A program made the position numbers and the translations under genes. A DNA stretch of 64,000 bases from Turnera subulata (taxonomy: Eukaryota > Streptophyta > Magnoliopsida > Malpighiales > Passifloraceae): NCBI GenBank assembly GCA_028386065.3, contig JAKUCV010000858.1, positions 107,995 through 171,994 on the forward strand, in the 5' to 3' direction. Shown here one piece after another: positions 37,372 to 48,796 of the stretch. How positions within the stretch are numbered: the stretch's first letter is position 1; the number at the start of each line of letters is the position of its first letter. The notes beneath the pieces were generated by a model. It saw only the letters and a list, made by a program, of their open reading frames with translations, searched no databases and was not told where the DNA came from.

Positions 37372-40300
37372 GGAGTTGATATTTACAACATAGGGCCCCC
37401 CACGTACAAATGTCGCTATTGCAGTGCAATAATGTGGTACGAAGAAAGAAACTGCCAAGGTAAAAGGCCACGGAATCCTCAATTCGCCCTATGTTGTATG
37501 AGCGGGAAAGTGCAAGTCCCTTATATCCGAGAACCTCCACTATTACTCAAGAGACTTCTGTCCGAACAAAGTCAAGAGGCATCCCATTTCCGTGACAATA
37601 TCAGAGCATATAATTCCACATTTGCTTTTACTTCAATGGGTGGTGTAATTGATCGTTAAATCAACAGTAGAAGGGGGCCATATGTGTTCCTGGTGAATGG
37701 TCAAAATCACCATCTTATAGGATCTTTGTTGCCCATGCCTGGCCAACAACCCCGTTTCGCACAATTATATGTCTATGACACAGACAACGAAATCTAGAAC
37801 CGGAGTCAGATTATGGGGTCAAACCAAGGGGAAAGCAGGCTAAATAAGACATTGTTAAACAACTTGAAGAGCATGTTGGATGAACATAATGTATTGGTGC
37901 AATCATTTAGAGTGGCCAAGGAAAGATACGCACAGGATGATGTCAGCGAATTACGGTTAAGGATTATTAGCTCTAGAGAAAAGGATGGTAGGCAGTATAA
38001 TACTCCCACCAGTTCAGAGATTGCAATGCTCATTGTTGGGGATTTGGACGAAAATGCGATCAACAGAGATATTGTAGTGGAGCATAGACAACAAGGTTTA
38101 CAGCGTATAACCGAATTACACCCTAGCTTCATGTCTATGCAATACCCTCTACTGTTTCCGTATGGGGAAGGCGGATACAGGCTGGGGATTGAGCATCGCG
38201 TTGGCAACCAAATTGTACCAAACAAAAGAACAACCCTTACAATGCGGGAATATTATGCCTTCCGAATCCAATAAAGAGAAGAAGAAGGACAAACAATAGT
38301 CTTAGTTGAGAAATTAAAAGACCAATACATAGTTGATGGATTCACGTGTATTGAAGAGCAGAGATTAACCTTCATCAAATTTAACCAGACAAAATTGAGG
38401 GCCGAATTATACAAGGGCCTACATGATGCAGTCTCACATAGAGACACAAACCCATAACTGCTTGGGAAAAGAACAATCTTGCCATCCACACATACAGGCA
38501 GCCCACGCTACAAAGTTCAAAACTATCAAGATGCAATGGCAATATGCCGATGGGCAAGATTCCCAGACCTCTTCACAACATTTACATGCAACCCCAAGTG
38601 GCCTGAGATAAGCATGCTGATCGATAATTTGCAACAAAGTACAAGGCACAACCATCCAGATGCAATTGTACGTGTCTTCCATATAAAGTTACGGGAACTT
38701 ATGCGCGATATCCGAACCAAAAACCATTTCGGGAAATGCATTGCAAGTAAGCAAAACTTTGCTCATAATTATTATTTTGAATATAACTTCCATATTTACC
38801 AAATTAACTAACTGGAAACATTGCTTCCTAACATAGTAGTATACACGATCGAATTCCAGCAACGAGGATTACCACATGCACACATTTTGGTCTTCCTCTA
38901 CCGCAATCACAAGAATCCAAGTCCAACAAAAATAGACCGTATCATTTCAGCAGAAATCCCAAACAGACAAGAAGATGAATTAGGGTATCAAGCAGTGCAA
39001 AATTTTATGGTACACGGTCCATGCGGAATTCTGAATCCACGGTCCCCATGCATGCATGATAATCGTTGCACCAAACAATATCCAAAGAGATATTATGAAG
39101 AAACCACAGTTGACGAGCAAGGTTTCCCGGTGTATCGTACACAAAGACAGAACAACACCATCGTTCGAAATGGCATTGAAATCGACAACCAATTTATAGT
39201 GCCTTACAACAGGGATCTCATTGTCAAATATCAGGCGCACATCAACGTGGAGATATGCAACCACGCGAGGAGCATCAAATATTTGTTCAAGTATATACAC
39301 AAGGGCCCAGACAGGCTAAAGGCTATAGTTGAGCTGATTAATACTTCTAACAATCAACGAGGGAGCATGGTTGGCCCACCAAACGATGAGATCAAAACAT
39401 ATTTGGATTGCAGGTACTGTAAAACAGTAGTGTGCCATTAACATTTATCAGTTATCTAACAGTTCTTACCATCACTAAAAACGTTTTAGCATGCAGGTGC
39501 ATAACAGCAATAGAAATGTGTTGGAGAATCTTCCAGTTTGACATCAATTATAGAACACCTACTGTTGAAAGGCTGAGTTTCCACAATGAAGATGAGGAAA
39601 CAGTGTTTTTTAGAGATGACTCTAATGTAACAGAACTCATCACACTTCCCCGCGCTCGCAAAACCATGTTCACACAATGGATGCAAACAAATTTTGAAAA
39701 TGAAGATGCCAGGTTACTTACGTATGTAGAATTTCCAAAATAATAGGTGTGGAACAAACAAAACCTTCAATAGAAGAGGCGGAAATCAGATAATACAATA
39801 GGAAGGATTTATTACAGCCATCCTACAAGCGGTGAGAGATATTACTTGAGAATGTTGCTGGGAGTAGTTCGAGGGTGCAGAACATATGAGGAGATCAGGA
39901 CTATTAACAATGTCGTCCACCCAACATATCAAGAGGCATGTCGTTCACTGGGATTACTTGGGGATGACAAAGAATGGGAAAATTGTTTGGAATAGGCATC
40001 TAGATGGGCTTCCGGAATGCAGTTGCGGGAATTATTTGCATTCATATTAGTACATTGCGAGGTATCTGACAGAAAAGCATTGTGGGAGAGGAATGCTGAA
40101 CTGCTAAGTGAAGATTTGTTATACCAAATCCGTAGAACTATGGATTGCCCAAGTTTGGAAGTAGAAGTTGAACAATTACGGAATGTTGCTCTAGAGCAAA
40201 TTGAAGGTATCCTAAAGAGGAATGGAAAGACAAATGAAGATTTCCATATCCCAACTCCAAATCGTCGATCAAATAATGAGCTAACCAACCAATTATTGTT

Positions 40301-41425
40301 GGAGGAAATGACCTATGACACGGTCCTGATGCAAGAGGAGTTTACAAAGTTGTACCAAAATATGAATTTGGGCCAAACGAATGCTTTTAATGCAGTGAAT
40401 CAATCGGTGGAAAACAATTTGGGGCAAACCTTTTTCATAAGCGGCTATGGAGAGACTGGAAAGACATACCTATGGAAGACAATAGTGTATTATCTCAGAT
40501 CTAAACGGAAGATCGTATTGGTTGTTGCTTCTTCCGGTATTGCTTCGCTCCTCCTACCAAGCGGAAGAACTGCACATTCAAGATTTCACATCCCTTTGAA
40601 CCCAACAGCAGACGCAACATGTGAGATCAAACAGAGATCCCACCTTGCAGGTTTATTAAAGAAGACATCACTTATTATCTAGGATGAAGCGCCGATGGCA
40701 AACAAGTTCTGTTTCGAAAGTCTAGATAAGACCCTCAGGGATATTATGCTATCAATATCTTCACCGTCAATTTTGTTCATTATGTACTCGTAGTGATAGC
40801 ATTTGCAAACATACTGTATGCAATCAACTTATAGCATTGTTGTTTTTGTTCATTATGTATACTACTGAGTTCATAATGCAGTAGTGATAGCATTTGCAAG
40901 CAATCAACTGTTATACCGGAACAGGACATGCTATACCCTATGGAGTTCCTAAATAGTCTGAAGGCCCCAGGAATACCCAACCATGAATTGAAATTGAAGG
41001 TTGGGGCACCAATAATGCTTTTACGGAATATTAATCCGTTAATGCGGCTCTGCAATGATTCAAGGTTGATGGTAACAAGGTTAGGAAAGTGGTTTATCGA
41101 GGCAGAAAAAATGTCAGAAGAGGAAGCAGGGAACAAGGTATACATCCCAAGGATTGTCTTATCAACAGACACAAAGTGGCCATTGAAATTGAAGAGACGA
41201 CAATTCCCGGTAACTTTGTGCTATGCGATGACAATAAATAAAAGCCAGGGCCAGTCATTACAGAAAGTGGGCTTATACCTACCAAAGCAGGAATTCACAC
41301 ATGGACAATTATACGTAGCAGTATCAAGGGTAACGTCCAGGGATGGCTTACGGATATTGGTAAATGATGATGAAAGCCCCGAAAACAATGTAATGAAGAA
41401 CATTGTATTTCGAAAAATTTTATAG
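37372..41425 (+). pseudogene. Helitron Rep/PIF1-like helicase, degenerate
   Basis: In order: a zinc-finger-like part (YKCRYCSAIMWYEERN, 37404-37449); the Helitron-like N domain (ELHPSFMSMQYPLLFPYGEGG, about 38113-38175); FTTFTCNPKWPEI (38572-38610); the Rep HUH motif (GLPHAHIL, His codons 38875 and 38881); and the two-tyrosine motif (YLFKY, Tyr codons 39280 and 39292). The helicase follows: Walker A as GYGETGKTYLW (40444-40476, usual GYGGTGKT, one Gly replaced by Glu), Walker B as LII-stop-DEAPM (TAG for Trp, 40679-40681), then a gap, and the C-terminal part with [22 protein letters not shown] and YVAVSR to TAG at 41423. Rep nicks and joins DNA; the helicase unwinds during rolling-circle transposition. 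Stops, frameshifts and a deletion near 40750-40930 make it non-functional. Confidence 0.9.
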
Positions 41426-42652
41426 TAGCAGGTTCCATCACCCCTTTTTGAAAAAAAATAATAATATTTTCCAGTTTTTTATATTAATTATTCCCCATTA
41501 TTTTTTTTCTTTTTTAACTTATAAGCCATTTATATGTTAAGGTAGAATTTGATATTAATTTAAATATTTATTTACTCCTTGAGCATTTATATAAATTATA
41601 TATTTTTTTACCATCATAATGTAATAATATTATGCTGTTAATAACGTATTGTCAAAACAGTTTAACAATTGCTTTGTAGACAAGATCCATACCAATAATC
41701 CCAACTTGCGAAACTTGGGTTGAATTGGAAATGTGTGGAAAAACATAACACCTAATAATAATGCTAAAGATTTTTGAGTTTTCCATGAAGAATGACTTTC
41801 AAGGCGGCAACTATGAGTCTTAAGAATACTCTAACAATCGTGTTATTGCCCGTCTACCTGGCCGTTGATTTTGGCCTGCCCGGAATTAGACATGCAGCTA
41901 TTAACCAATCATATCAGAAATTATTGATTGGCCCATCCCATTTAACATTAGTCTACACAATCCAAACCCATACGGAACCAAAATACAGCCCAGCATGGAA
42001 TGATCAGAAGGTCTGAATATTGGTGGTTGATTAGACAAATAGGTACGCACTGATTACGGAGTAATAGCATCGTGTGAACCCACAATACCTGTTACCCCAA
42101 AATGAAATTTAAGGATTACATACAAGGGGTAATTATCGATATGTCATGATTTCACACCGTTATCAAAACATTGAGTATGGAAAATCCAAAAGGCGGCATG
42201 AGAAGAAATGCGTCTGAAGGAAAACATTCATCTAAAATATTCAACATAAGATGTTGACCAATGATCTTAAAGGTTTGGTAAATCTAAAAGACGAAACCAT
42301 TAAATAAAGCCCCATTTTAATACATTTTAGATGGAAACATAGTGCTAAGGCATTAATATCACAGGATTAAATAGAATAACCTACACAACACCTCAGTAAT
42401 ATGCAAATTTCAGTTTCACAGCACCTATTAATAATGACTCCTCGAAACCCTAACAGTGCAGCCTCAACCACAATTTCACCTGATCTGGACAGACATCATC
42501 ATTACATTCTTTGTGAAAGACTATGCATGTGCACGCAGTAACGGCCCTTCCCAATCGTCATGTCTATCAAAAGTAATTAGGCAGTTGAATGTCAATCACA
42601 ACCGATTAATACCAACACCACGATAGGATAAACAACAGCCACTATCTATGCC

Positions 42653-42660
42653 TATAAATA
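42653..42660 (+). promoter_or_regulatory. TATA box of the first coiled-coil ORF
   Basis: TATAAATA lies 76 bp upstream of the ATG at 42736, with an A/C-rich leader typical of plant 5' UTRs in between. Confidence 0.5.
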
Positions 42661-42735
42661 CCGTGCATACGTACCTTGCTCTGAACAATATCATCCTCCA
42701 ACAAAGAATCCACTCCATAAAACTAAAAGCTTCCA

Positions 42736-43005
42736 ATGGCTAGCCAGCAAGCACAATTAATCGAGGATCTGAAGATGGAGAAAGAGGCTCTGGAGGAACT
42801 GTGCCAGAAGATGTTGGAGCAGATAGATGACTGGGAGAAGGTGATGGATAGACAGGACCGTCTGGTAGAGAAGTGGATGGACATAGCCAACCAGTACAAG
42901 AATCTCTGGCTCGAGAAATCCAAAGAAGTGACAAAGCTCCGCCAAGACAAACTCCTAGAGGGAATGAAGAGGACCCCGATAGACATAAGGAAATATCTTG
43001 CTTAA
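42736..43005 (+). CDS. Small coiled-coil protein, Helitron-borne (paralogue 1)
   Basis: An intact 89-residue frame begins MASQQAQLIEDLKMEKEALE. Nearly all of it is Glu/Lys/Leu/Met rich with heptad-like spacing (about residues 8-75), predicting one long coiled coil; residues such as W32, W47, Y53 and W57 punctuate it. The tail is MKRTPIDIRKYLA. A TATA box is 76 bp upstream and an AATAAA-like word (CTAATAAAC) follows near 43050, so it looks like a complete single-exon gene. It lies downstream of the Rep/helicase gene in the same orientation, inside the proposed Helitron. A clear paralogue lies at 44243-44516. I recognise no family; a partner-binding or oligomerising role is only a guess. Confidence 0.6.
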   Translation: MASQQAQLIEDLKMEKEALEELCQKMLEQIDDWEKVMDRQDRLVEKWMDIANQYKNLWLEKSKEVTKLRQDKLLEGMKRTPIDIRKYLA

Positions 43006-43182
43006 TAGTTGTATTTCCAGTTTCCTATATGTCTGTACTCTGAATCCTTCCTAATAAACCTCTTTTTTTTTGTGCCATGCAAAATTGAGGTTCAAATCTG
43101 AGTTTAATCTGCTTCCTATCATCTTACAAATCAGAGCTAGGCATGTCGATTACATAAAACCATACTGCATTAACAAAAGTTA

Positions 43183-43515
43183 TTCAGGAAAATTAAACTC
43201 TGATTGATATCAAAGCAAGACACAGACACTAAACCCCATCAAAAAAACACACTACACATAATAATGCACAATCATATAACTCTTTGAACACCATAATGCC
43301 GCTTTGGAAGTAAAGGATGGTAGACAAGCAAAGAGAATTGTAGTATTAACAAAAGTTACTCAGGCCATGCAAATTCTGAATGACAATAGTAAAACACACG
43401 AACACAAAACACCGTTCACCAAAACAAACTGCACATAATAATGCACAAACATAAAACTCTTTGGACACCCTAATGCCGCTAGGGGAATAATGGATGGCAA
43501 ATAAGCAAATATTAT
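43183..43515. repeat. Tandem duplication between the coiled-coil ORFs
   Basis: A segment of about 150-160 bp (words AACACAAA..ACC, ACATAATAATGCACAA and CCTAATGCCGCT) occurs at 43205-43345 and again at 43385-43510 with moderate divergence. It is non-coding. Confidence 0.6.
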
Positions 43516-44242
43516 TAAAGCATGGATTAATCAAAGATCTGGTAACCTTTCGACCTATGATCTTACTTAACAACAACAACGAATGCAGGCCAATGTAAAT
43601 ACTGTACAGTCCTCAAACAACCTGTTTCATACAGAATACTTACACCAGGACAGCACTATAACATACTATGGAACAAGATGCAGAGGTCTACAAAATAATA
43701 TAACATGCATTAGATGCACAGACTGATGTTGTTCAAAGATTCAGAATCGTGGAAACCCAGCATAGTGAACATAGAAATTACACTACGGTCTAAAGAAAAA
43801 CCAAAAACAGGACTTGCTGAAAGCATCCCATTCAAACTCAAAATCGCATCCAGTAAACCGTATTTTGGCAACTATCGACACACATAGTCAAATTACTTCA
43901 TTCCATCCTTCAAGTTAGCAATCCCACATGTTAGGTTAACCCAAAAGCCCAACCCAACAAGGCAGAGATAAAGAAAAATAATAAACATTATAGGCCCAAA
44001 TAACTGTCGTCTGTTTACCTGACAGTACCATATTGCCGTGTGTTTTAGATTACTCCTTAGAGACAGATGTCGATTAGAATGCCTCCACAAACCAGTTTAC
44101 CTAGACAATTACGGAACAATCAATGCAGGCAGTTAATAGGGGGAACCCAATTGGCACCAATGTATCTATATATATTGCGCACACCTATAGGGTAAACAAT
44201 ACCGTAGTTAAAAACCTTACCACAGATAAATACCAACATAAC

Positions 44243-44516
44243 ATGGCCAGTCCAAATCCCTCCGACTATGCCCCCAATCCTTGGGGATGTCATAGCCAGC
44301 CAACAGGACCACAAGGAGAAACTGGAAGCCATATGCGACCGGATACTGGCAGAGATTGACAAACTGAAAGGTCTGGTGCTAAAGCAGGAAAAATTGTTGG
44401 GTTCTTGGAAGGAAGTAACCGAGGAGTACCGCGACCTGTGGATGGCAGAAGCCAAGAACAACAACAGCCTGATGGAAGAAAACATCCGCCTCAAGGAGAC
44501 AATATTGAAGAAGTGA
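44243..44516 (+). pseudogene. Small coiled-coil protein, Helitron-borne (paralogue 2)
   Basis: The homologous frame runs from about 44268 to TGA at 44514-44516: VIASQQDHKEKLEAICDRIL, then KQEKLLGSWKEVTEEYRDLW, then a leucine/lysine-rich tail. It aligns with paralogue 1 along its length (KE.LE.LC...L..ID, Q..L...W....YR.LW...K). The most natural start, ATG 44243 (MASPNPSDY), is in a different frame and changes after about 15 codons, so a 1-nt indel near 44265 has probably frameshifted it; alternatively translation starts at ATG 44268. Coiled-coil propensity is high. It shares strand and neighbourhood with paralogue 1 and the Helitron 3' end. Confidence 0.55.
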
Positions 44517-45683
44517 GTTTGTTTCCCTGTTGGAGATCGTAGCCTTCTGTTTGTTTCCAATATGTGTATCGCCTGTTCTCTCCCCCTACATCTGTTTCCA
44601 ATATGAGTATCGCTTGTTCTCTCCCCCTACATCAATAAAATAATCGTTTTCATTCAATGATAAAGCAGATGCAAGAATGGTTGTATCCAGAACTGCAACA
44701 AATATAGCGTTGTTATACTATAAACAACCCAACACTGAAACAGACTAACGATGTCTTCAAAAAAAAAACACAACCCTCTATAATCATAGACGATTAGCTC
44801 TATGAAAGAGATCATTCGAGGGTTAACGACAGGTAAGGATGATGGTAACCAAACAAACACACCGTTATCGAAAATATTGGGAAACAGAACAAAAGTAAAA
44901 TGTAAAACATCGGCTACACGATTGAGAATTGAATGCTAAACACTAAAGGCAATACCGTAATACTTCTTACCACCATAGTACCATCAAGCCATGAACACCA
45001 CCCCATACGGTGTGATTATGCAACCACCCTGTAGAAAACAAATAATCTCCGTACCGACGAAATCAAAATAGGAAAATAAAAAAACCGGAATCGATAAGAT
45101 AACAATGAAGATAACAAAAGTTGAGAAATGGATTTGGAAATAGGGCTAATCCAAAATAAGAAAGTTCGACAGCCAAAACAAAACACCAGCTGGGAACGTC
45201 CCATATGCATCATCCACGACCAGAGTACGAACACGGTATGGGACACCATAAATGAAATGGAACAGCACCCACAATTAAATTTGAGAACCCAAAATTTGCG
45301 TAAACAAAACCCCCAAAAGTTAGGGCAAGGAATTGGAACAGGAAAAAAACAGGACGCGACACATTACAAAGGGTAAAACTGATGGAGATTACAACAGCTG
45401 TCGTGGAATTCCAACCCGATGACAAAAGCGAACACACAATCAGGAAGGTCGAAGGCAGAGAAATGAGAAGCGAAGAACGCAAAGACGATCATCAGAAAGG
45501 GTAACCAAGCCACGCGATGAAGAATGAATCCGGGTTGGCAATACAATTACTAACCCAACACAATGGACCAGAACCCAATGAAATGGACCAATATATACGC
45601 GAATGTGAGCAAATATATCATGTCGATTACTGTACTAATACCAGTTACTATAACTTTAAATACCAGCCCAGATGCACAGACAA

Positions 45684-45712
45684 CCCATGTGTAACACGGG
45701 TAGTCGCACTAG
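45684..45712 (+). other. Helitron 3' terminal hairpin and CTAG end
   Basis: A CCCATGT...ACACGGG stem-loop (one mismatch), 8 nt, then CTAG followed by host T. It is nearly identical in the last 29 nt to the minus-strand Helitron end at 59813-59841 (both finish GCACTAG). Confidence 0.8.
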
Positions 45713-46902
45713 TATATCATAGAAGGAAAAATCGCTTGTATCCCAAAATAACCCTTTAACTAAATATATTAAAAGAAATAATCAAAATGCCCTTCCAAAA
45801 CCCAAATAAACAAACAATGGCATCATAACCCATTCAAATACTCATAGGTATAAGTTTGCACATATAACATTGATGCCATAAGAAATACAACAATGCGCAA
45901 TGGAATCTTTATAAATTATAAAACAAGTCATAGAATAAGAAAGAAATAAATGCAGACTCTATGAATCCGACCCGTGAAAGAGGAAAACATCACCACCTCC
46001 TGATATGTATTCCTGATCAATGATCAACTAATATGAATAGTAAGAGTAAGGGGTGAAACTAACCATTATTAGCATAAAAAAAAAACTAATCATTGTCACC
46101 ATAAAACAAATAAACCGCAATATACAGAAACAAATCAACCACGGATGCACTGGAACCAAACAGAATGGCAACCTTGCTCATAAAAGAGACACGACATATC
46201 TTGTCTTATATTAGTTCTTAATGTTTTACTAAGCTTTTATATATTTTATTAAGGCCTCCACTGTGTGTGTTGAACTGTCCTCACAGCAATTGGCCAATCC
46301 CTAGGCTTAAGCCCACTATACTAACATATATCTCGGAACGTGTAAATTCCAAGAACAAATAACCACTGAAATACCTCAAGTGGTTGAACTCTCTGAGGGG
46401 CGCTCTCAACAACTATCTAACCGGTAGAAATAACCAAGGGATATACTCAACCTTCCCCATAGTGCCAGCTCTATGAGGGGTACTCTCAATAACTAATAAC
46501 AATATCAATAATAACTATGGGGTACACCTAATAATCTCTATAGCAACTCTCTGAGGGATGTTCCCAATTTTCAATAACTATAAGAATTCAAGGGGCGCAT
46601 CTATCTAATCCCCAAGGAGCTATCTCTAATATTCAAATCCACTAACAAAATAACTCAGACGTACCTAAACCTTTCCATTCAGTGCTACCGCCCAACAACC
46701 CCACTGATATGAACCTAAAGATGGGGGTTGGTATTTTAGGGTTTTAGGTATCACATGTCCCCTAAGGGTAGGGTTTGATGTAGTTTTGACGGAAACTACA
46801 TCGTTTTAAGAATTTTACAACATAAAACACAAGAATACATGCGTTTTGATTCTATGCGTTGACCTGTTGGCGGGGAAAGTGCAAGACAGCACCATATTCA
46901 TT
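45713..46902. other. Intergenic DNA, no gene recognised
   Basis: No coding region is supported. Around 46390-46620 short repeats of the type CTCTMTGAGGGGYRCTCTCAA occur three to four times. Confidence 0.4.
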
Positions 46903-47290
46903 GAAATGATGCCATTTTGAATTCGACCGAGGCCCTAGGATTATGCCTGCGTCCAAAAACCTGTTTCCTACCACTTTCTCCTCATTCTTTTATTTTCCCT
47001 CTTGTGTTGTTCACATCCTCTCTCGTTACTCTCTCCCTCATCTCTCTCAACTTGTTGTGTGTTCATATGTTGATGATATACTAAGATATAAAGATGTGAG
47101 TTTAGAGTTTTGAGATATGTTTATATATGCCAAGATATAAAGTTGAGGGTGATGAAGGAGAGAATAATGGGACAGGATGTGAACAACACAAGAGGGAAAA
47201 GTAAAGAATAAGGAGAAAGAGGGAGGAATTAATTTTTCGGACGTGGGCACAACCCTGGGGCTTTGGCCGAATTCAAAACAGCGTCGTTTC
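46903..47290. repeat. Long imperfect inverted repeat (arms about 150 bp)
   Basis: The left arm (46903-47053) reappears inverted at 47139-47290. Shared blocks include CCCTCTTGTGTTGTTCACATCC and its complement, plus TTTTGAATTCG near the base. The loop is about 85 bp. Transcription would give a hairpin RNA. No terminal duplication was identified, so whether it is a mobile element is open. Confidence 0.75.
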
Positions 47291-47691
47291 GATGAATTTG
47301 GCGTGAAATAAAAGGGTATTTGGGGGGTAACTATCTGTGCCAAACCAGTTGGACCAAAACCGGTGGATTTTAGTTGTTAATTGGGTTGGGTCTTCTAGAA
47401 TATGTTACAAGCCAACCTATGATGGCTAAGACCATGGTTATATTTTCTAGGTTTAATGTGTTGTGTTCTAAATCAACACAACACATCAATCAAACATACA
47501 CATTTACCCTATCTTTTTACTTTACTATGCTTTATACTTTTCCTTGCACCTAGGAACAGTTGTAACTTAGCTAGCCGTAACCCTTGGTTACGCATAGATG
47601 TTGCCCAAAGCTTGATCTAAGAACGGCATCCTGTCGAATTATCCAGGCGTTTGCCCACCAGCAGGTATCTAGACACCGTCATCTAGGTATT

Positions 47692-48778
47692 TTTTTTTTT
47701 TTTGAGGATCAAATCAAAATTTCATTGCAAAACAAAGTTAGGAGAGTCTTAACAACTGTACAAACATTTGTAAGATTTTACAGCCAGTAAGGAGCTGAAT
47801 TATAAGTGCAGTACAAGGAAAATAAGCCTAGTCTATAGTTCAATCCCCAGAATTTACATAAGGCTTGCATCTCCAAAGAAAGCATTCTTGGTTTCAAATG
47901 AGTTAGGCCCTTGAACCTCATCCTCATATCAGAATAGATTTTTGAAACAATACTGTCTGCAGACCGAAAGCAACCAGTAAAATGCCTGCGGTTTCGCTCC
48001 CTCCATATGTGATATATACAAGCAGCCCAAGCTACACGGAGTATCGTAGATTTCAAAGTCTTTTTCTGTAAATGGCTTTTTGCCCATTGGAATTCCAATT
48101 GCCAGTTTCCAATCAACCGTTGAACATGGCAGAGGGAGAGTAATTTCGACCGTATAACAGAAGAATAAGGGCAAGAGAAATATAAATGATCACGACTCTC
48201 ACGTGGATCAGTACAAAGTAGGCATGATGTATTAGAAACAATGCCCAAACGTTGCAGTCGTGTGCTTAATCTGTGAAGGAAGACCAACCATGATATAAAG
48301 CTATGTTTGGGTATATGCCCAGGAGACCAAATGAGCTTAAACCAATCCACCCGGCTACGCTTAACTCTAATAGAGTCCCATGCACTTTTAACTGTAAACT
48401 GACCCGAAACAGACAAGTTCCACACAATTAAATCGGAGCATAGTGTTGGAGAGATACTATTACCCTCAGTTTTGAGTTGTGCAATTATAGAAGAACGAGA
48501 TGTTGGCCACATCCAGACACCATCAGATAATAGAGCACTAAACTTTGCATGAAGAGAAATCTTTGACATCCTAACAAGCGAAGGGCTTGCTAGAGAGGCT
48601 AAAGATCCTCGAGGTAACCAAGAATCCCACCAGAAGTAAGTGCTTTCACCATCACCAATAATGTGAGAAAAGTTATTTGAGAATTGACTTCGCAGCTGTA
48701 GTATTTTCCTGAAGCTCCAGGAGCAATCAGATGGAATTTGAAGACTCCATAAAGTGTGATGCTCAATATAATATTGAT
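47692..48778 (-). mobile_element. 5'-truncated LINE insertion, 18-bp TSD
   Basis: The segment is bounded by CACCGTCATCTAGGTATT (47674-47691 and 48779-48796). On the minus strand it ends in a poly-A tail (poly-T from 47692). The coding part is the C-terminal end of a LINE ORF2. Exact long duplication, tail and an open frame indicate a recent target-primed insertion truncated at its 5' end. Confidence 0.92.
47778..48778 (-). pseudogene. LINE ORF2 C-terminal fragment with RT zinc-binding (zf-RVT) domain
   Basis: The frame is open from the 5' truncation point to the stop at 47778, about 330 residues. It carries the region that follows reverse transcriptase in plant L1-type LINEs: FSHIIGDGESTYFWWDSWL, VWNLSVSGQFTVKSAW, FKLIWSPGHIPKHSFISWL and the zinc-binding CLLCTDPRESRDHLYFSC, then ACIYHIWRERNRRHF. 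The endonuclease and RT parts are absent because of 5' truncation, so it cannot be functional. Codons upstream to 48857 are flanking DNA and the duplication, not LINE. Confidence 0.92.
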
Positions 48779-48796
48779 CACCGTCATCTAGGTATT

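Larger units (their letters stand above)
23920..45712 (+). mobile_element. Composite autonomous-type Helitron (about 21.8 kb), decayed
   Basis: The 3' end is a hairpin CCCATGTGTAACACGGG (45684-45700), then TAGTCGCA and CTAG (45709-45712) followed by T. All recognised Helitron-type genes between are on the same strand: RPA1-like (25.6-27.7 kb), F-box-like (28.9-29.6 and 34.1-34.9 kb), Rep/helicase (about 36.5-41.4 kb) and two small coiled-coil ORFs (42.7 and 44.2 kb). The proposed 5' end is TCAATATATATATATTAGAG at 23920, with the AT-rich start and ACACTTGGCA-type word seen at other plant Helitron 5' ends. The base before TC is G rather than A, so this end is tentative. A 3.7-kb LTR element is nested at 29819-33490. 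Coding genes carry stops or deletions. Confidence 0.65.

Noticed and set aside
40682..40930. A spliced intron explaining the gap in the helicase
   Set aside because: The missing stretch includes conserved helicase motifs and the DNA between holds a local duplication, so deletion fits better than splicing.
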